A stretch of DNA of 12,663 nt from Phycisphaerae bacterium. GTDB taxonomy: Bacteria > Planctomycetota > Phycisphaerae > SM23-33. Where the stretch lies: the NCBI GenBank assembly GCA_030610965.1, contig JAUWQU010000026.1:1-12663 (forward strand), in the 5' to 3' direction. The notes below the pieces were generated by a model. It was not told the DNA's origin. It worked only from the letters and a program-made list of their open reading frames with translations, and made no database searches. The translations under genes were made by a program, and so were the position numbers. This document shows positions 5,635 to 12,663 of the stretch, one piece after another (the stretch's first letter is position 1; each line of letters begins with the position of its first letter).

Positions 5635-8600
5635 CTACGCTTCCTGCAGCAGGCGGAGCAGATCATCTGCCGACAGCATGTTCGCCATGTCGGCGCCTTC
5701 GAGCAGGCGGTCGGCCAAGTGGCGTTTGCGGTGATGCAGTTCGACGATCTTTTCCTCGATCGTGCCGGTGGTGACCAGGCGATAGATCGTAACGGGCCTC
5801 TGCTGGCCGATGCGGTGTGCCCGGTCGGAGGCCTGGTCCTCCACGGCAGGGTTCCACCACGGGTCCATGTGGATTACGTAGTCTGCGGCAGTGAGGTTGA
5901 GCCCAAGTCCGCCGGCGCGCAAGGAGATTAGGAACACGTTGCCATCGCCCGCCTGGAAGGCGTCGATTCGCTTTTGGCGCTGCTTGATGGTCGTCGAGCC
6001 GTCGAGGTACTGGTACGTGATGTCGTTGGCGTCAAGGTACTCGCGGATGATCGCCAGGTGATCGACGAACTGGCTGAAGACCAGAGCCTTGTGACGGTTG
6101 TCGAGCAGTTCGGCCAGCACGTCGGCGAATACCAGGAGCTTCGAGCCCGTCACGGGCGTTTCGGGCACCACGAGCTTCGGGTTGCAGCACATTCTCCGCA
6201 GCTTCATGATTTCGGCGAAGATCTGGAACCGCTGCTTGTCGGCCTCGACGCCACCGGAGGCGAGCTTCTCGACGGCCCTCTGGCGGAGGGCTTCGTACAT
6301 GGCGGCCTCTTCGCTGCTCAGTTCGACCTGCAGGAGAATCTCCGTGCGGGGGGGCAGTTCCTGGAGGACCTGGCTCTTGGTGCGGCGCAGGATGAACGGC
6401 TGAATGAGCCGCCGCAGTTTCCTGCTGACCTCCTTGTCGCCATCGCGCTCGATCGGGTTGGCGAAGCGGCTGTTGAAGCTCTTGATCGACCCGAGCAGGC
6501 CCGGGCAGACGAACCGAAATTGGTTCCACAACTCGCCCAGATGGTTCTCGATCGGCGTGCCGCTTGTGATCAGCTTGAACTCGCCGGTCAGCCCCATCGC
6601 GGCCTTCGACCGTTTGGTGGCCATGTTCTTAATGGCCTGGGCTTCGTCGAGGATGATCGTCTGCCACGACCGTTCGGCAAGCAGATCGGCTTCCTGGGCG
6701 AGCAGGCCATACGTGCAGATGACCAGGTCGAAAGGTCCTGCCGACTCGACTGTCTTACGCCGGTCGCCCGCCCCGAATCGTGTCACGCGGAGCGTCGGCG
6801 CAAATCGAGCGGCCTCGCGGCCCCAGTTGGCCCCGACGCTCGTCGGCGCGACGACCAGCGTGGGTCCGTCGGTCGCACGGGTCAGAATGGCCGCCAGCGC
6901 CTGGATCGTCTTGCCCAAGCCCATGTCGTCGGCCAGGTAGCCCCCGACGCCCCAGTGCGCCAGCCGCACCAGCCACTCGAAGCCCGTCACCTGGTAATCC
7001 CGCAGTTCGCCCTGGAACGTTGACGGGACGGCGGGCTTGAGGTCGCAGGCCTCCTGTAGCCGCTTGAGATGGCCCTTCCAATGCTTGTCGGTCCTGCACG
7101 AGCCGACCTCGCCGGCGATTTCCTCCAGTAGGGGCGCCGCCAGCGGATGCACCCGAACGCCCGATCCGCTGGCCTCGCCGAACGTCCTCAACTCATCGAG
7201 GCGCTTGCGGAACTCGATGGTCAACGCGAGGAATCGCCCCTCGCCCAGCGGGATGAACTTGCCTGGCGATTGGGCGACCAGTGCGAGCAGTTCGCGCATG
7301 TCCAGCACGCGAGAGTCGTCGACCTGCAGCGTACCCGTTGCGGCGAACCAGTCCTTGTTCTTCTTGATGCCCATGTGGAACTGGCCTGCCGAGACGGTGT
7401 GGGTGACCTTGAACTTCTCGCCGCGGGGCCATTCCACGATCACCCTGCCGTCGAACTGGCCCAGTTCGAGCAGGAGTTGGAGGCAGGCCTCGACATCGGT
7501 GGAAAAGCGTTCTCCGCCGATCTCGTTGAACAGGCTCAGCGTACCGCATGCCTCGCGCAGGGCGGCGAAGCCCCGGCCCTCGCCGGCGAAATCTCGCGTC
7601 GTCTGCAGCCGCTTGCCTCCCACCTCGGCAAGCACGGTCTCTCCGCCGCGCTTAGCGCGGTAGTACGGCCCTTCGTCGCCGAACGGCCTGACCAGAATGG
7701 CCACCTTGAGCCCCTCACCGTGGGGATAGAGTTGCACGTGCGGTGTCGGGCAGGGCTCGACGCTCTTGACGTGCTCACTGTTGCCGACGCCGATATCCGA
7801 CTGGACCGTCACAGTAGCCGACGCGGCGGCGATGGCCTTCAGTAGTGACTCCTCGCCGCGCGGGGGCACGCGGATTCCCTCAGGTCCGACAATACCCGCA
7901 ATCCGCCGATGCTCGGGCGAGAACGTGATCACCGCCAGCCGTGTGGGGCTCTCACGTATGGCGACAAAGTCCAGCGGCTCGCCGGAGCGGTCGGTGGCCG
8001 AAGGCGTGAGGCTCACGTGCAGAGCCTCGCCCTCGCGAACGACCTGTAACTGCGGGTTCGCGGCGACGACGTCAATCCGCGTGTTGCCATCGTCCCAGAA
8101 TACCCGCGGATGGCCCACCAGGGCGGGCAGGGCCTTGCTCGGATTGAGGGCGTAGACCTCGTGTCTGCCGTAGTAGCGATACCCGCGCGACTCGTATTCA
8201 ACTATGATGGCCTTACAAATCCGCCGGTCATGGTCCGTGAGATAGTCCAGCGAGCTATGTGCCTCATAGAGGCGTGTGATCGCGACGTTTCGCCCGCGCG
8301 TCCATCCGTTGCGCGTGGCCTTCTGCAGGATGGGCATGATGCTACAGGCCCCCGTCTTTTTCGTCACGTGGACGCGCCAGAGGAGTCGTTCCTCCCGTTT
8401 GGCCTGGTCGTCGCTCTCGCCGAGGCGAGCCATCGCCTCCAGCGCGCGTTCCCATGGCTCTTGGCGAACGATAGTGTCGAAGATGCTCACCGTGCCCGTC
8501 TCGGCCCGGAACTCCGCCGCTGCCTCGCCGAGAGCCGACGACTTTGGATCCACGCGAGAGAGCAGTTCCCCCGCCTCGGCAGCCAGCCAGCGATATCCCC

Positions 8601-9825
8601 CCGCCAGCGCATCGCGGCGGAGTTGACGGAGGGGCTTCAGCACGCCGTGGCTCCCGCCCTGCCAGTACGTCAGGGCCTCATCCAGCATGATGCTCATGGG
8701 GCTGGCCTGGTCCGGCGCGTGCCAGACGTTGAAACCTCCGTCCGATGCGCCATCCGGGTCGCCCGCGCGCAGCTTGACCACTCGCTCGATGATCGCATAG
8801 GCGAACTCGTGCCAGTTTTCCGTGTCCCGGCGTGCGAATTTCACCAACTGGGCCGCTCGGGCCAGGGCCTTGCTCTGCCCGTCTTTAATCAGCGCCAGGA
8901 CGAACGCGATGCCTGGAAGCCCGAAAATGTAGGTATTCCTCTTCCGCGTTTTCTTCTTGATCAGATTGACAGCCTCTTCGAACCCCGCGATGGCGCGCTG
9001 GTTGTCCCCGGCCAGGAAGTCCATCCAGGCCGCCGACATACTTCCGTTCAGCGGGTCCATGGCGGATGCGGTTTCGCAGGCCAGCAACCACTCGCCCCGC
9101 AGGATGCGGGCCCTTACGCAAAGGAACCGCAACGACATAAGCGCATCGCTCTGGCAAGTGGCCAGGATCGAATCGGCATGGTCAAGATACTCGCCTATCG
9201 GCTCAAGGCTAGAGGATGCCGCCATGAGGATCTCGCTCAGCGCATTGGCCTGCAGCGACGGGGCCAGTCCCGCGAACCATTTCGCATCGAATGGGTTACA
9301 GCAGACTTGGTGGTATGGATGTGGCTCGGAGTCCCCGCATCTGCTTGCCGTCATGACGTCGAGGACATTGAACGCTTGTTCGGTGTCATTCCGGTACAGG
9401 GCAATCCGGAAAGCGCGCAAGAGATTCTCACAACTTTCCGCATCCCAAGCCGGCCTCTTCAGGCGGATGGGGTGAATCTCTTCGACCGCGCGGGCAATGA
9501 CATCGAATCGCCCCTGGGCTACCAGGCGACGGGCGATAATCTCGACCAGCCCCCCATCGCACGAGGCGGTGGTCCCGTCCCAAACGGCCAGGCCCTTGCG
9601 ATCGAGGACGTTGATGATGGGCGTAATGTCCTTGGGTATAAACGCCTTGCCCTTGGCGCCACGCGCGCCCATCGCGTTGAGTGTCCTGGCCAACATCGTC
9701 CGCGTGGTGGGCAGATACATGACCGACAGGGCCTCCATAACGGCCACTTCCTGCTCCGTGCGGCGGATCATCAGGACCATCAGGCCATCGCGATGAGCCT
9801 GCGTGTAGTTGGTGGGGGGCAACAT
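5635..9825 (-). CDS. Large SNF2-family helicase (DEAD/DEAH ATPase)
   Basis: A 1396-residue protein from the chosen start. The C-terminal 460 residues are an intact SNF2 motor: YLADDMGLGKT (Walker A, K972), ILDEAQAIKN (DEAQ, 1060-1063), ITSGTPIENHLGELWN, FILRRTK, ALVFSQF, ISLRAGGLGLNLT (from 1300) and RAHRIGQ (from 1335). Before it lies a bacterial SNF2-associated region (about 740-930) with WPRGEKF (from 799) and GQFHMGIKKNKDWFAATG. Residues 1-130 look like a winged-helix region, and 130-550 a helical repeat-like region, with GHPRVFW (H572) after it. The family moves along double-stranded DNA or remodels DNA-protein complexes by ATP hydrolysis; the substrate is unknown. The longest frame starts at a TTG (9915) that overlaps the -35 of the promoter, so ATG 9825 is preferred; 9780, 9771 and 9738 are alternatives. 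Direct repeats flank the gene. Confidence 0.9.
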   Translation of the reverse strand: MLPPTNYTQAHRDGLMVLMIRRTEQEVAVMEALSVMYLPTTRTMLARTLNAMGARGAKGKAFIPKDITPIINVLDRKGLAVWDGTTASCDGGLVEIIARRLVAQGRFDVIARAVEEIHPIRLKRPAWDAESCENLLRAFRIALYRNDTEQAFNVLDVMTASRCGDSEPHPYHQVCCNPFDAKWFAGLAPSLQANALSEILMAASSSLEPIGEYLDHADSILATCQSDALMSLRFLCVRARILRGEWLLACETASAMDPLNGSMSAAWMDFLAGDNQRAIAGFEEAVNLIKKKTRKRNTYIFGLPGIAFVLALIKDGQSKALARAAQLVKFARRDTENWHEFAYAIIERVVKLRAGDPDGASDGGFNVWHAPDQASPMSIMLDEALTYWQGGSHGVLKPLRQLRRDALAGGYRWLAAEAGELLSRVDPKSSALGEAAAEFRAETGTVSIFDTIVRQEPWERALEAMARLGESDDQAKREERLLWRVHVTKKTGACSIMPILQKATRNGWTRGRNVAITRLYEAHSSLDYLTDHDRRICKAIIVEYESRGYRYYGRHEVYALNPSKALPALVGHPRVFWDDGNTRIDVVAANPQLQVVREGEALHVSLTPSATDRSGEPLDFVAIRESPTRLAVITFSPEHRRIAGIVGPEGIRVPPRGEESLLKAIAAASATVTVQSDIGVGNSEHVKSVEPCPTPHVQLYPHGEGLKVAILVRPFGDEGPYYRAKRGGETVLAEVGGKRLQTTRDFAGEGRGFAALREACGTLSLFNEIGGERFSTDVEACLQLLLELGQFDGRVIVEWPRGEKFKVTHTVSAGQFHMGIKKNKDWFAATGTLQVDDSRVLDMRELLALVAQSPGKFIPLGEGRFLALTIEFRKRLDELRTFGEASGSGVRVHPLAAPLLEEIAGEVGSCRTDKHWKGHLKRLQEACDLKPAVPSTFQGELRDYQVTGFEWLVRLAHWGVGGYLADDMGLGKTIQALAAILTRATDGPTLVVAPTSVGANWGREAARFAPTLRVTRFGAGDRRKTVESAGPFDLVICTYGLLAQEADLLAERSWQTIILDEAQAIKNMATKRSKAAMGLTGEFKLITSGTPIENHLGELWNQFRFVCPGLLGSIKSFNSRFANPIERDGDKEVSRKLRRLIQPFILRRTKSQVLQELPPRTEILLQVELSSEEAAMYEALRQRAVEKLASGGVEADKQRFQIFAEIMKLRRMCCNPKLVVPETPVTGSKLLVFADVLAELLDNRHKALVFSQFVDHLAIIREYLDANDITYQYLDGSTTIKQRQKRIDAFQAGDGNVFLISLRAGGLGLNLTAADYVIHMDPWWNPAVEDQASDRAHRIGQQRPVTIYRLVTTGTIEEKIVELHHRKRHLADRLLEGADMANMLSADDLLRLLQEA

Positions 9826-9886
9826 ACCTTCGCTGGTCCTTCTCTGTTGGCGCCCGATGCCCGCCAGGGCGTCGCTGCGCGGGAGC

Positions 9887-9915
9887 ACTATACCAAATAA
9901 GCCGCCGCTCGCCAA
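9887..9915 (-). promoter_or_regulatory. Sigma70-like promoter of the helicase gene
   Basis: On the minus strand TTGGCG (9910-9915) and TATAGT (9887-9892) are separated by exactly 17 bases, a good vegetative promoter. The predicted start of transcription is near 9880, giving a leader of about 55 bases to the ATG at 9825. The helicase therefore seems to be transcribed on its own. Confidence 0.55.
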
Positions 9916-10061
9916 GCGGTCAGGTAGGCCATCTTACGGTTCCAATGCTCAGGCGCGGCCCAGATATTGTTGTCCTTGGATAGGTCGATGGAAACGCCCT
10001 TGCCCCGGTGGCTCACGATCTCCGGGATGGGCGGCTGGGATTCATGGGCGGCCAGGGCAAT
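9888..10061 (-). pseudogene. Broken reading frame between pheT tail and helicase
   Basis: An open stretch of 57 codons ends at TAG 9888-9890 and has protein-like composition, including VSHRGKGVSIDLSKDN and NIWAAPEHWNRKMAYLTAW. It has no ATG near its beginning. The same frame continues upstream past a single TGA (10062-10064) to an ATG at 10244 inside the pheT repeat. A GTG at 10016 could start a 42-residue peptide, but its GGAG is only 3 nt away. I do not recognise it. The likeliest reading is the 3' remnant of a gene cut by the rearrangement here, with its stop overlapping the helicase promoter. Confidence 0.4.
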
Positions 10062-10217
10062 TCACGCTTGATCCGTGGGGCCCATGCCGGCTGGGGCTTC
10101 GGCCTGCCGCGTCCGTCTGCATCGGAAACCCGATGGCTTGCCTGCGCCGGGATTCTTGCAGACCTCGTCCTCGCCGACGCCTGAACCCCGCATCTCAATC
10201 ATTCGTTGTTTCAGCAT
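9916..10217. other. Spacer between helicase promoter and right repeat copy
   Basis: About 300 bases with no complete gene. It contains most of the broken frame at 9888-10061 and ends at the palindrome marking the repeat boundary. I see no tRNA, insertion sequence or integrase trace. Confidence 0.5.
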
Positions 10218-10227
10218 CGGATGCTGA
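10211..10227. promoter_or_regulatory. Perfect palindrome at the repeat boundary
   Basis: TCAGCATCGGATGCTGA is an 8-bp perfect inverted repeat around one central base (10219). It lies about 80 bases past the pheT stop codon on the minus strand. The direct repeat begins at 10218, in the middle of this palindrome. The left copy keeps only the right arm intact; its left arm reads TAGCGCC. No T-run follows, so terminator function is doubtful. Confidence 0.5.
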
Positions 10228-10443
10228 CCAATCGCGGTGGACAACTTGTGCGGAATCGCGCATCCATCGAAGGCGCCATTATCTACCGCACGGCGGCGGC
10301 GGCGGTCAGGCGCGCAACTCGGCGGAGAAATCTTTTCGCAGCGCGGCGAGAATCTCTTCGACCTGCGAGTCTACTTCTTCTCCTCGCAGCGTGCGGTCGG
10401 CGGCGCGGTATTCCAGAGCGACCGTCACGCTCTTGCGCCCGGC
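10218..10443. repeat. 226-bp direct repeat, right copy (native pheT 3' end)
   Basis: This is the partner of 5332-5557, with a constant offset of 4886 bases. It comprises pheT codons 626-670 and stop (10306-10443) plus 88 downstream bases. This copy belongs to the intact gene, so it is taken as the original. Confidence 0.95.
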
Positions 10444-12318
10444 GGGAACGGGCTTGCCGCGGTAGGTAGTCACGTAGTCCATCACCTGCCGCAGCGGCTG
10501 GTCTATGCCCGCGATCGCCTCGCTGAGCTGCTGCCAGGTCACCGGCTCGTCGACGATGATCGAGAGGTCGCGCCGCACGGCTGGAAAGCGCGGCAGCGGC
10601 TCGTAGGTGCGGACCAGTTGCGCGGCGTCGATGAGCGGTTGGAACTTCACAGCCGCGGCGGCGATGGGGCGTTCGAGGCCGTAGTGATGCTGGATTTTCT
10701 CGGAGACCTGTCCGATCGCGCCGATCGCCTTGCCGTCGAGCAGGACGGTCGCGCTGCGTCCGGCGGCCAGATGAGGATGGGCGTGCGGGCTGACGGTCAG
10801 GCTCGCCTGCGGCGCGAGTCGCTGGACCAGCGTTTCCAGCGCGCCGCGAAGTTCGAGCAGGTCGTCGGTGGAGATCATCGCAAGCTCGGTGTACTCGTCG
10901 GGCAGTCTTCCCTGGCCCTCGCCCTCGGCGGCGGGGAAGCACGCGGCGATCTCGAAGAGGCAGGCCTCGTCGTTGCCGACGTCCTGATTGCTCTTGCAGG
11001 CCGCAAGCAGGCTTGGCAGCAGCGTGGGGCGCAGGACGTTGGAGGTTTTTCGCGTGAGCTTATCGACGGTGACGTGGCGCGCGTGGCCGAAAAGCTCAGC
11101 CTCGGCGTCGTCGACGAAGGTGAACGTCACCGCCTCGTCGAACCCGGCCATGGCGAGCGCCTCACCGGCCATGCGGCGGATTCGCGTCGCCAGCGTGTCG
11201 CCCGCGACGGCGTGGGTGACTTGCCCGCCTACGGGGATCTTGTCGTATCCGTGGATTCGCCCGACCTCCTCGATGAGGTCGATTTCTCGCGACAGGTCGG
11301 CCCGGTAGGACGGGATGGTGCAGACAAAATCGTCGTCGGCGCGGACGGGCGCCAGGCCCAGCCCGGCGAGGATTTCCTCCTGCCGCCCGGGCGGAATCTC
11401 GATGCCCAGCACCGTGTCGCAGCGTTTTGGCCGCATGGCGACCTTGGCGGGCGTGTGGGGTTTTGCCCATACGTCGACGAGGCCCTCGGCGACTTTGCCG
11501 CCGCCTGAGGCGACGATGAGTTGGCATGCTCGCAGCGACGCCTCGTCGATGGCGACCGGGTCGACGCCGCGCTCGAAACGATAGTTGCTGTCGCTCATGA
11601 GCTGAAGCTTCCGCGACGTCCGGCGGACGCTGAGCGGATCGAACTGGGCGGACTCTATCAGCACGTTGACCGTGGACTCGGCGACCTCGGTGTTGAGCCC
11701 GCCCATCACGCCGGCGATGGCCACGGGCTTGCGGGCATCGGCGATCACAAGCATCGAATCGTCCAACTCGCACTTGGTCTCGTCGATGCTCACCATCATC
11801 TCGCCGCCGGTGGCGCGGCGGACGACGATACGGTTCTCGTCGAGCTTGTCGTAGTCGAAGCTGTGCAGCGGCTGGGAGTATTCCATCAGGACGTAGTTGG
11901 TCGCGTCGACGATGTTGTTGATGCTTCGCATCCCGACGGCTTCGAGGCGTTCGACCATCCAGGCCGGGCTCGGGCCGACCTTCACGCCGCGGATGACGCG
12001 GGCGGTGTAGCGCGGGCAGAGGTCCGCATCGAGGACGTCGATTCTCGTAAGCTCGGACGCCTTGGAGTCGGTGGGAAGATCCCCGATCTGAGGAGGCTTG
12101 AACGGCTTTCCCGTCGCGGCCGCAAGCTCGCGGGCAACGCCCAGGTGCCCAAGGCAGTCGCCGCGGTTGCTTGTCACTTCGAGGTCCAGAACGATATCGG
12201 TGTCGGTCTCGATGACTTCCTCGACCGGCAGGCCGATGCGTTTGAATACGTCCGCCAACTCGCTGGTCGGCAGCGAAACGTCCACGTAGTCCGTCAACCA
12301 GTTTAGAGAGATTTTCAC
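10306..12318 (-). CDS. pheT: Phenylalanine--tRNA ligase beta subunit, short form without B2 domain
   Basis: A 670-residue beta chain of the alpha2-beta2 enzyme that charges tRNA(Phe). It starts MKISLNWLTDYVD. At residues 36-55 it passes straight to LDLEVTSNRGDCLGHLGVARE; in the usual ~795-residue enzyme some 110 residues of EMAP/OB-type tRNA-binding domain (B2) stand between these parts. The B3/B4 editing region follows (about 90-290). It includes QPLHSFD (H152) and NVLIESAQF (E222), matching the His and Glu near the E. coli editing pocket as I recall it. B5 follows, then the catalytic-like fold (380-560), and a full FDX-ACB domain (576-670) beginning PRFPAVRRDLSIIV. The start is GTG at 12318 with AGGA 6 nt upstream. 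An ArsR gene, not pheS, lies 17 bp upstream. The 3' end is duplicated at 5332-5557. Confidence 0.95.
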   Translation of the reverse strand: MKISLNWLTDYVDVSLPTSELADVFKRIGLPVEEVIETDTDIVLDLEVTSNRGDCLGHLGVARELAAATGKPFKPPQIGDLPTDSKASELTRIDVLDADLCPRYTARVIRGVKVGPSPAWMVERLEAVGMRSINNIVDATNYVLMEYSQPLHSFDYDKLDENRIVVRRATGGEMMVSIDETKCELDDSMLVIADARKPVAIAGVMGGLNTEVAESTVNVLIESAQFDPLSVRRTSRKLQLMSDSNYRFERGVDPVAIDEASLRACQLIVASGGGKVAEGLVDVWAKPHTPAKVAMRPKRCDTVLGIEIPPGRQEEILAGLGLAPVRADDDFVCTIPSYRADLSREIDLIEEVGRIHGYDKIPVGGQVTHAVAGDTLATRIRRMAGEALAMAGFDEAVTFTFVDDAEAELFGHARHVTVDKLTRKTSNVLRPTLLPSLLAACKSNQDVGNDEACLFEIAACFPAAEGEGQGRLPDEYTELAMISTDDLLELRGALETLVQRLAPQASLTVSPHAHPHLAAGRSATVLLDGKAIGAIGQVSEKIQHHYGLERPIAAAAVKFQPLIDAAQLVRTYEPLPRFPAVRRDLSIIVDEPVTWQQLSEAIAGIDQPLRQVMDYVTTYRGKPVPAGRKSVTVALEYRAADRTLRGEEVDSQVEEILAALRKDFSAELRA

Positions 12319-12324
12319 TGCAGG

Positions 12325-12328
12325 TCCT
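12325..12328 (-). promoter_or_regulatory. Ribosome binding site supporting the GTG start of pheT
   Basis: AGGA on the minus strand lies 6 nt before GTG 12318, in the 17-bp gap after the ArsR stop codon. The start agrees with the conserved N-terminus of the PheRS beta chain, and no better start is nearby. Confidence 0.55.
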
Positions 12329-12335
12329 GGTAGCG

Positions 12336-12663
12336 TCAGTTGTGCGTCAGGCCGATGACGAGCCGCCCGATGCGTACCGCAGCGGCCCCGTTTGTGAATT
12401 GTTTGAGCGCGGCCGCGGCGGCGCCATTGCCCTTCTGGTGGTTCAGGGAGTAGTGGATTTCTTTGCCCTCGCGTCTGTTGTCGACAAGGCCGGCCATTCT
12501 AAGGATGGCCAGGTGCCTGCTGACGGTCGGCTGGGGGAGCTTGAGGCCCTTGCACAGGCAGGTGACATTGGACTCACTGGCCTGGAGGGCCTGAAGAATC
12601 CGCAGCCTTGTCTTGTCGCCAAGGATGTGACACAGTTCCGCTAGAACCTGAAGATCTTTATTT
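12336..12663 (-). CDS. ArsR-family winged-helix regulator (5' end outside window)
   Basis: Reading the minus strand from 12662 gives 108 codons with no start in view, ending at TGA 12336-12338. The sequence fits ArsR/SmtB repressors: LAELCHILGDKTRLRIL, then LPQPTVSRHLAILRMAGLV (recognition helix) and NRREGKEIHYSL (wing). Only a few N-terminal residues should be missing. Just before the recognition helix is TCLC (12552-12560). This Cys-x-Cys is in the place where arsenic-sensing ArsR has its ELCVCD metalloid-binding motif; the third cysteine of E. coli ArsR is absent. Such proteins usually repress their own operon and release DNA on ligand binding. The tail (NGAAAAALKQFTNGAAAV) is unusual. The gene is 17 bp upstream of pheT on the same strand, so co-transcription is likely. 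The ligand is unknown. Confidence 0.88.
   Translation of the reverse strand, partial: NKDLQVLAELCHILGDKTRLRILQALQASESNVTCLCKGLKLPQPTVSRHLAILRMAGLVDNRREGKEIHYSLNHQKGNGAAAAALKQFTNGAAAVRIGRLVIGLTHN

Noticed and set aside
5335..5931. Plus-strand frame crossing the left repeat and the helicase 3' end
   Set aside because: Part of it is the complement of the pheT fragment and part the complement of the helicase; the same frame start recurs in the right repeat only because the DNA is duplicated.
8110..9900. Plus-strand open frame of 596 codons
   Set aside because: It is antisense to the N-terminal part of the helicase, without recognisable motifs or a ribosome site. High GC leaves antisense frames open by chance.
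9826..9915. N-terminal extension of the helicase from TTG 9915
   Set aside because: The TTG overlaps the -35 hexamer of a good promoter, and transcription would start downstream of it; the added 30 residues show no conserved feature.
10237..11508. Plus-strand open frame of 423 codons
   Set aside because: It is antisense to pheT, whose minus-strand translation is unambiguous.
1..12663. CRISPR array, tRNA or rRNA genes, insertion sequence or integrase
   Set aside because: No regularly spaced repeats, cloverleaf-like conserved arms, rRNA signatures, DDE or Tyr-recombinase motifs were seen on either strand. This was by eye only; a covariance-model tRNA search would settle it.

Overview
The window is GC-rich and densely coded, and almost everything lies on the minus strand. 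It looks like bacterial chromosome, most likely from a planctomycete (Phycisphaerae-like) or a close relative. That placement is inference. It rests on a short PheRS beta chain without its tRNA-binding B2 insert, a fused 2-hydroxyacyl-CoA dehydratase activase, a long SNF2 helicase, and intergenic GCAGAG-type repeats. No rRNA, tRNA, CRISPR array, transposase or integrase was seen.

Layout, left to right. The 3' end of an alanine dehydrogenase gene enters on the plus strand (2-310). It converges on a minus-strand gene for an uncharacterised protein with a basic N-terminus and a very acidic tract (411-1490). A hairpin-forming GCAGAG repeat lies between the two. Upstream of the unknown gene, 88 bp away and in the same direction, is a 1052-residue tandem BadF/BcrA-type activase (1579-4737). 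Next comes a gene-poor stretch (4738-5634) with a strong leader hairpin, a second GCAGAG repeat, a candidate promoter and a copy of the 3' end of pheT. The SNF2 helicase gene follows (5635-9825), with a good sigma70-like promoter at 9887-9915. After a short region with a broken reading frame comes intact pheT (10306-12318). An ArsR-family regulator sits 17 bp upstream of pheT and runs off the right edge.

The most notable structure is a 226-bp direct repeat, 5332-5557 and 10218-10443, with 5 mismatches by eye. It holds the last 45 codons and stop of pheT plus 88 bp downstream. The two copies flank the helicase gene and its control region. This suggests that the 4.7-kb helicase segment arrived at, or was rearranged with, the 3' end of pheT, leaving a decaying pheT tail at the far side.

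The genes do not form one pathway. ArsR and pheT may be co-transcribed. The activase and the unknown gene may share a transcript. The helicase appears to have its own promoter. I found no multi-gene system that I can call a new defence or metabolic cluster.
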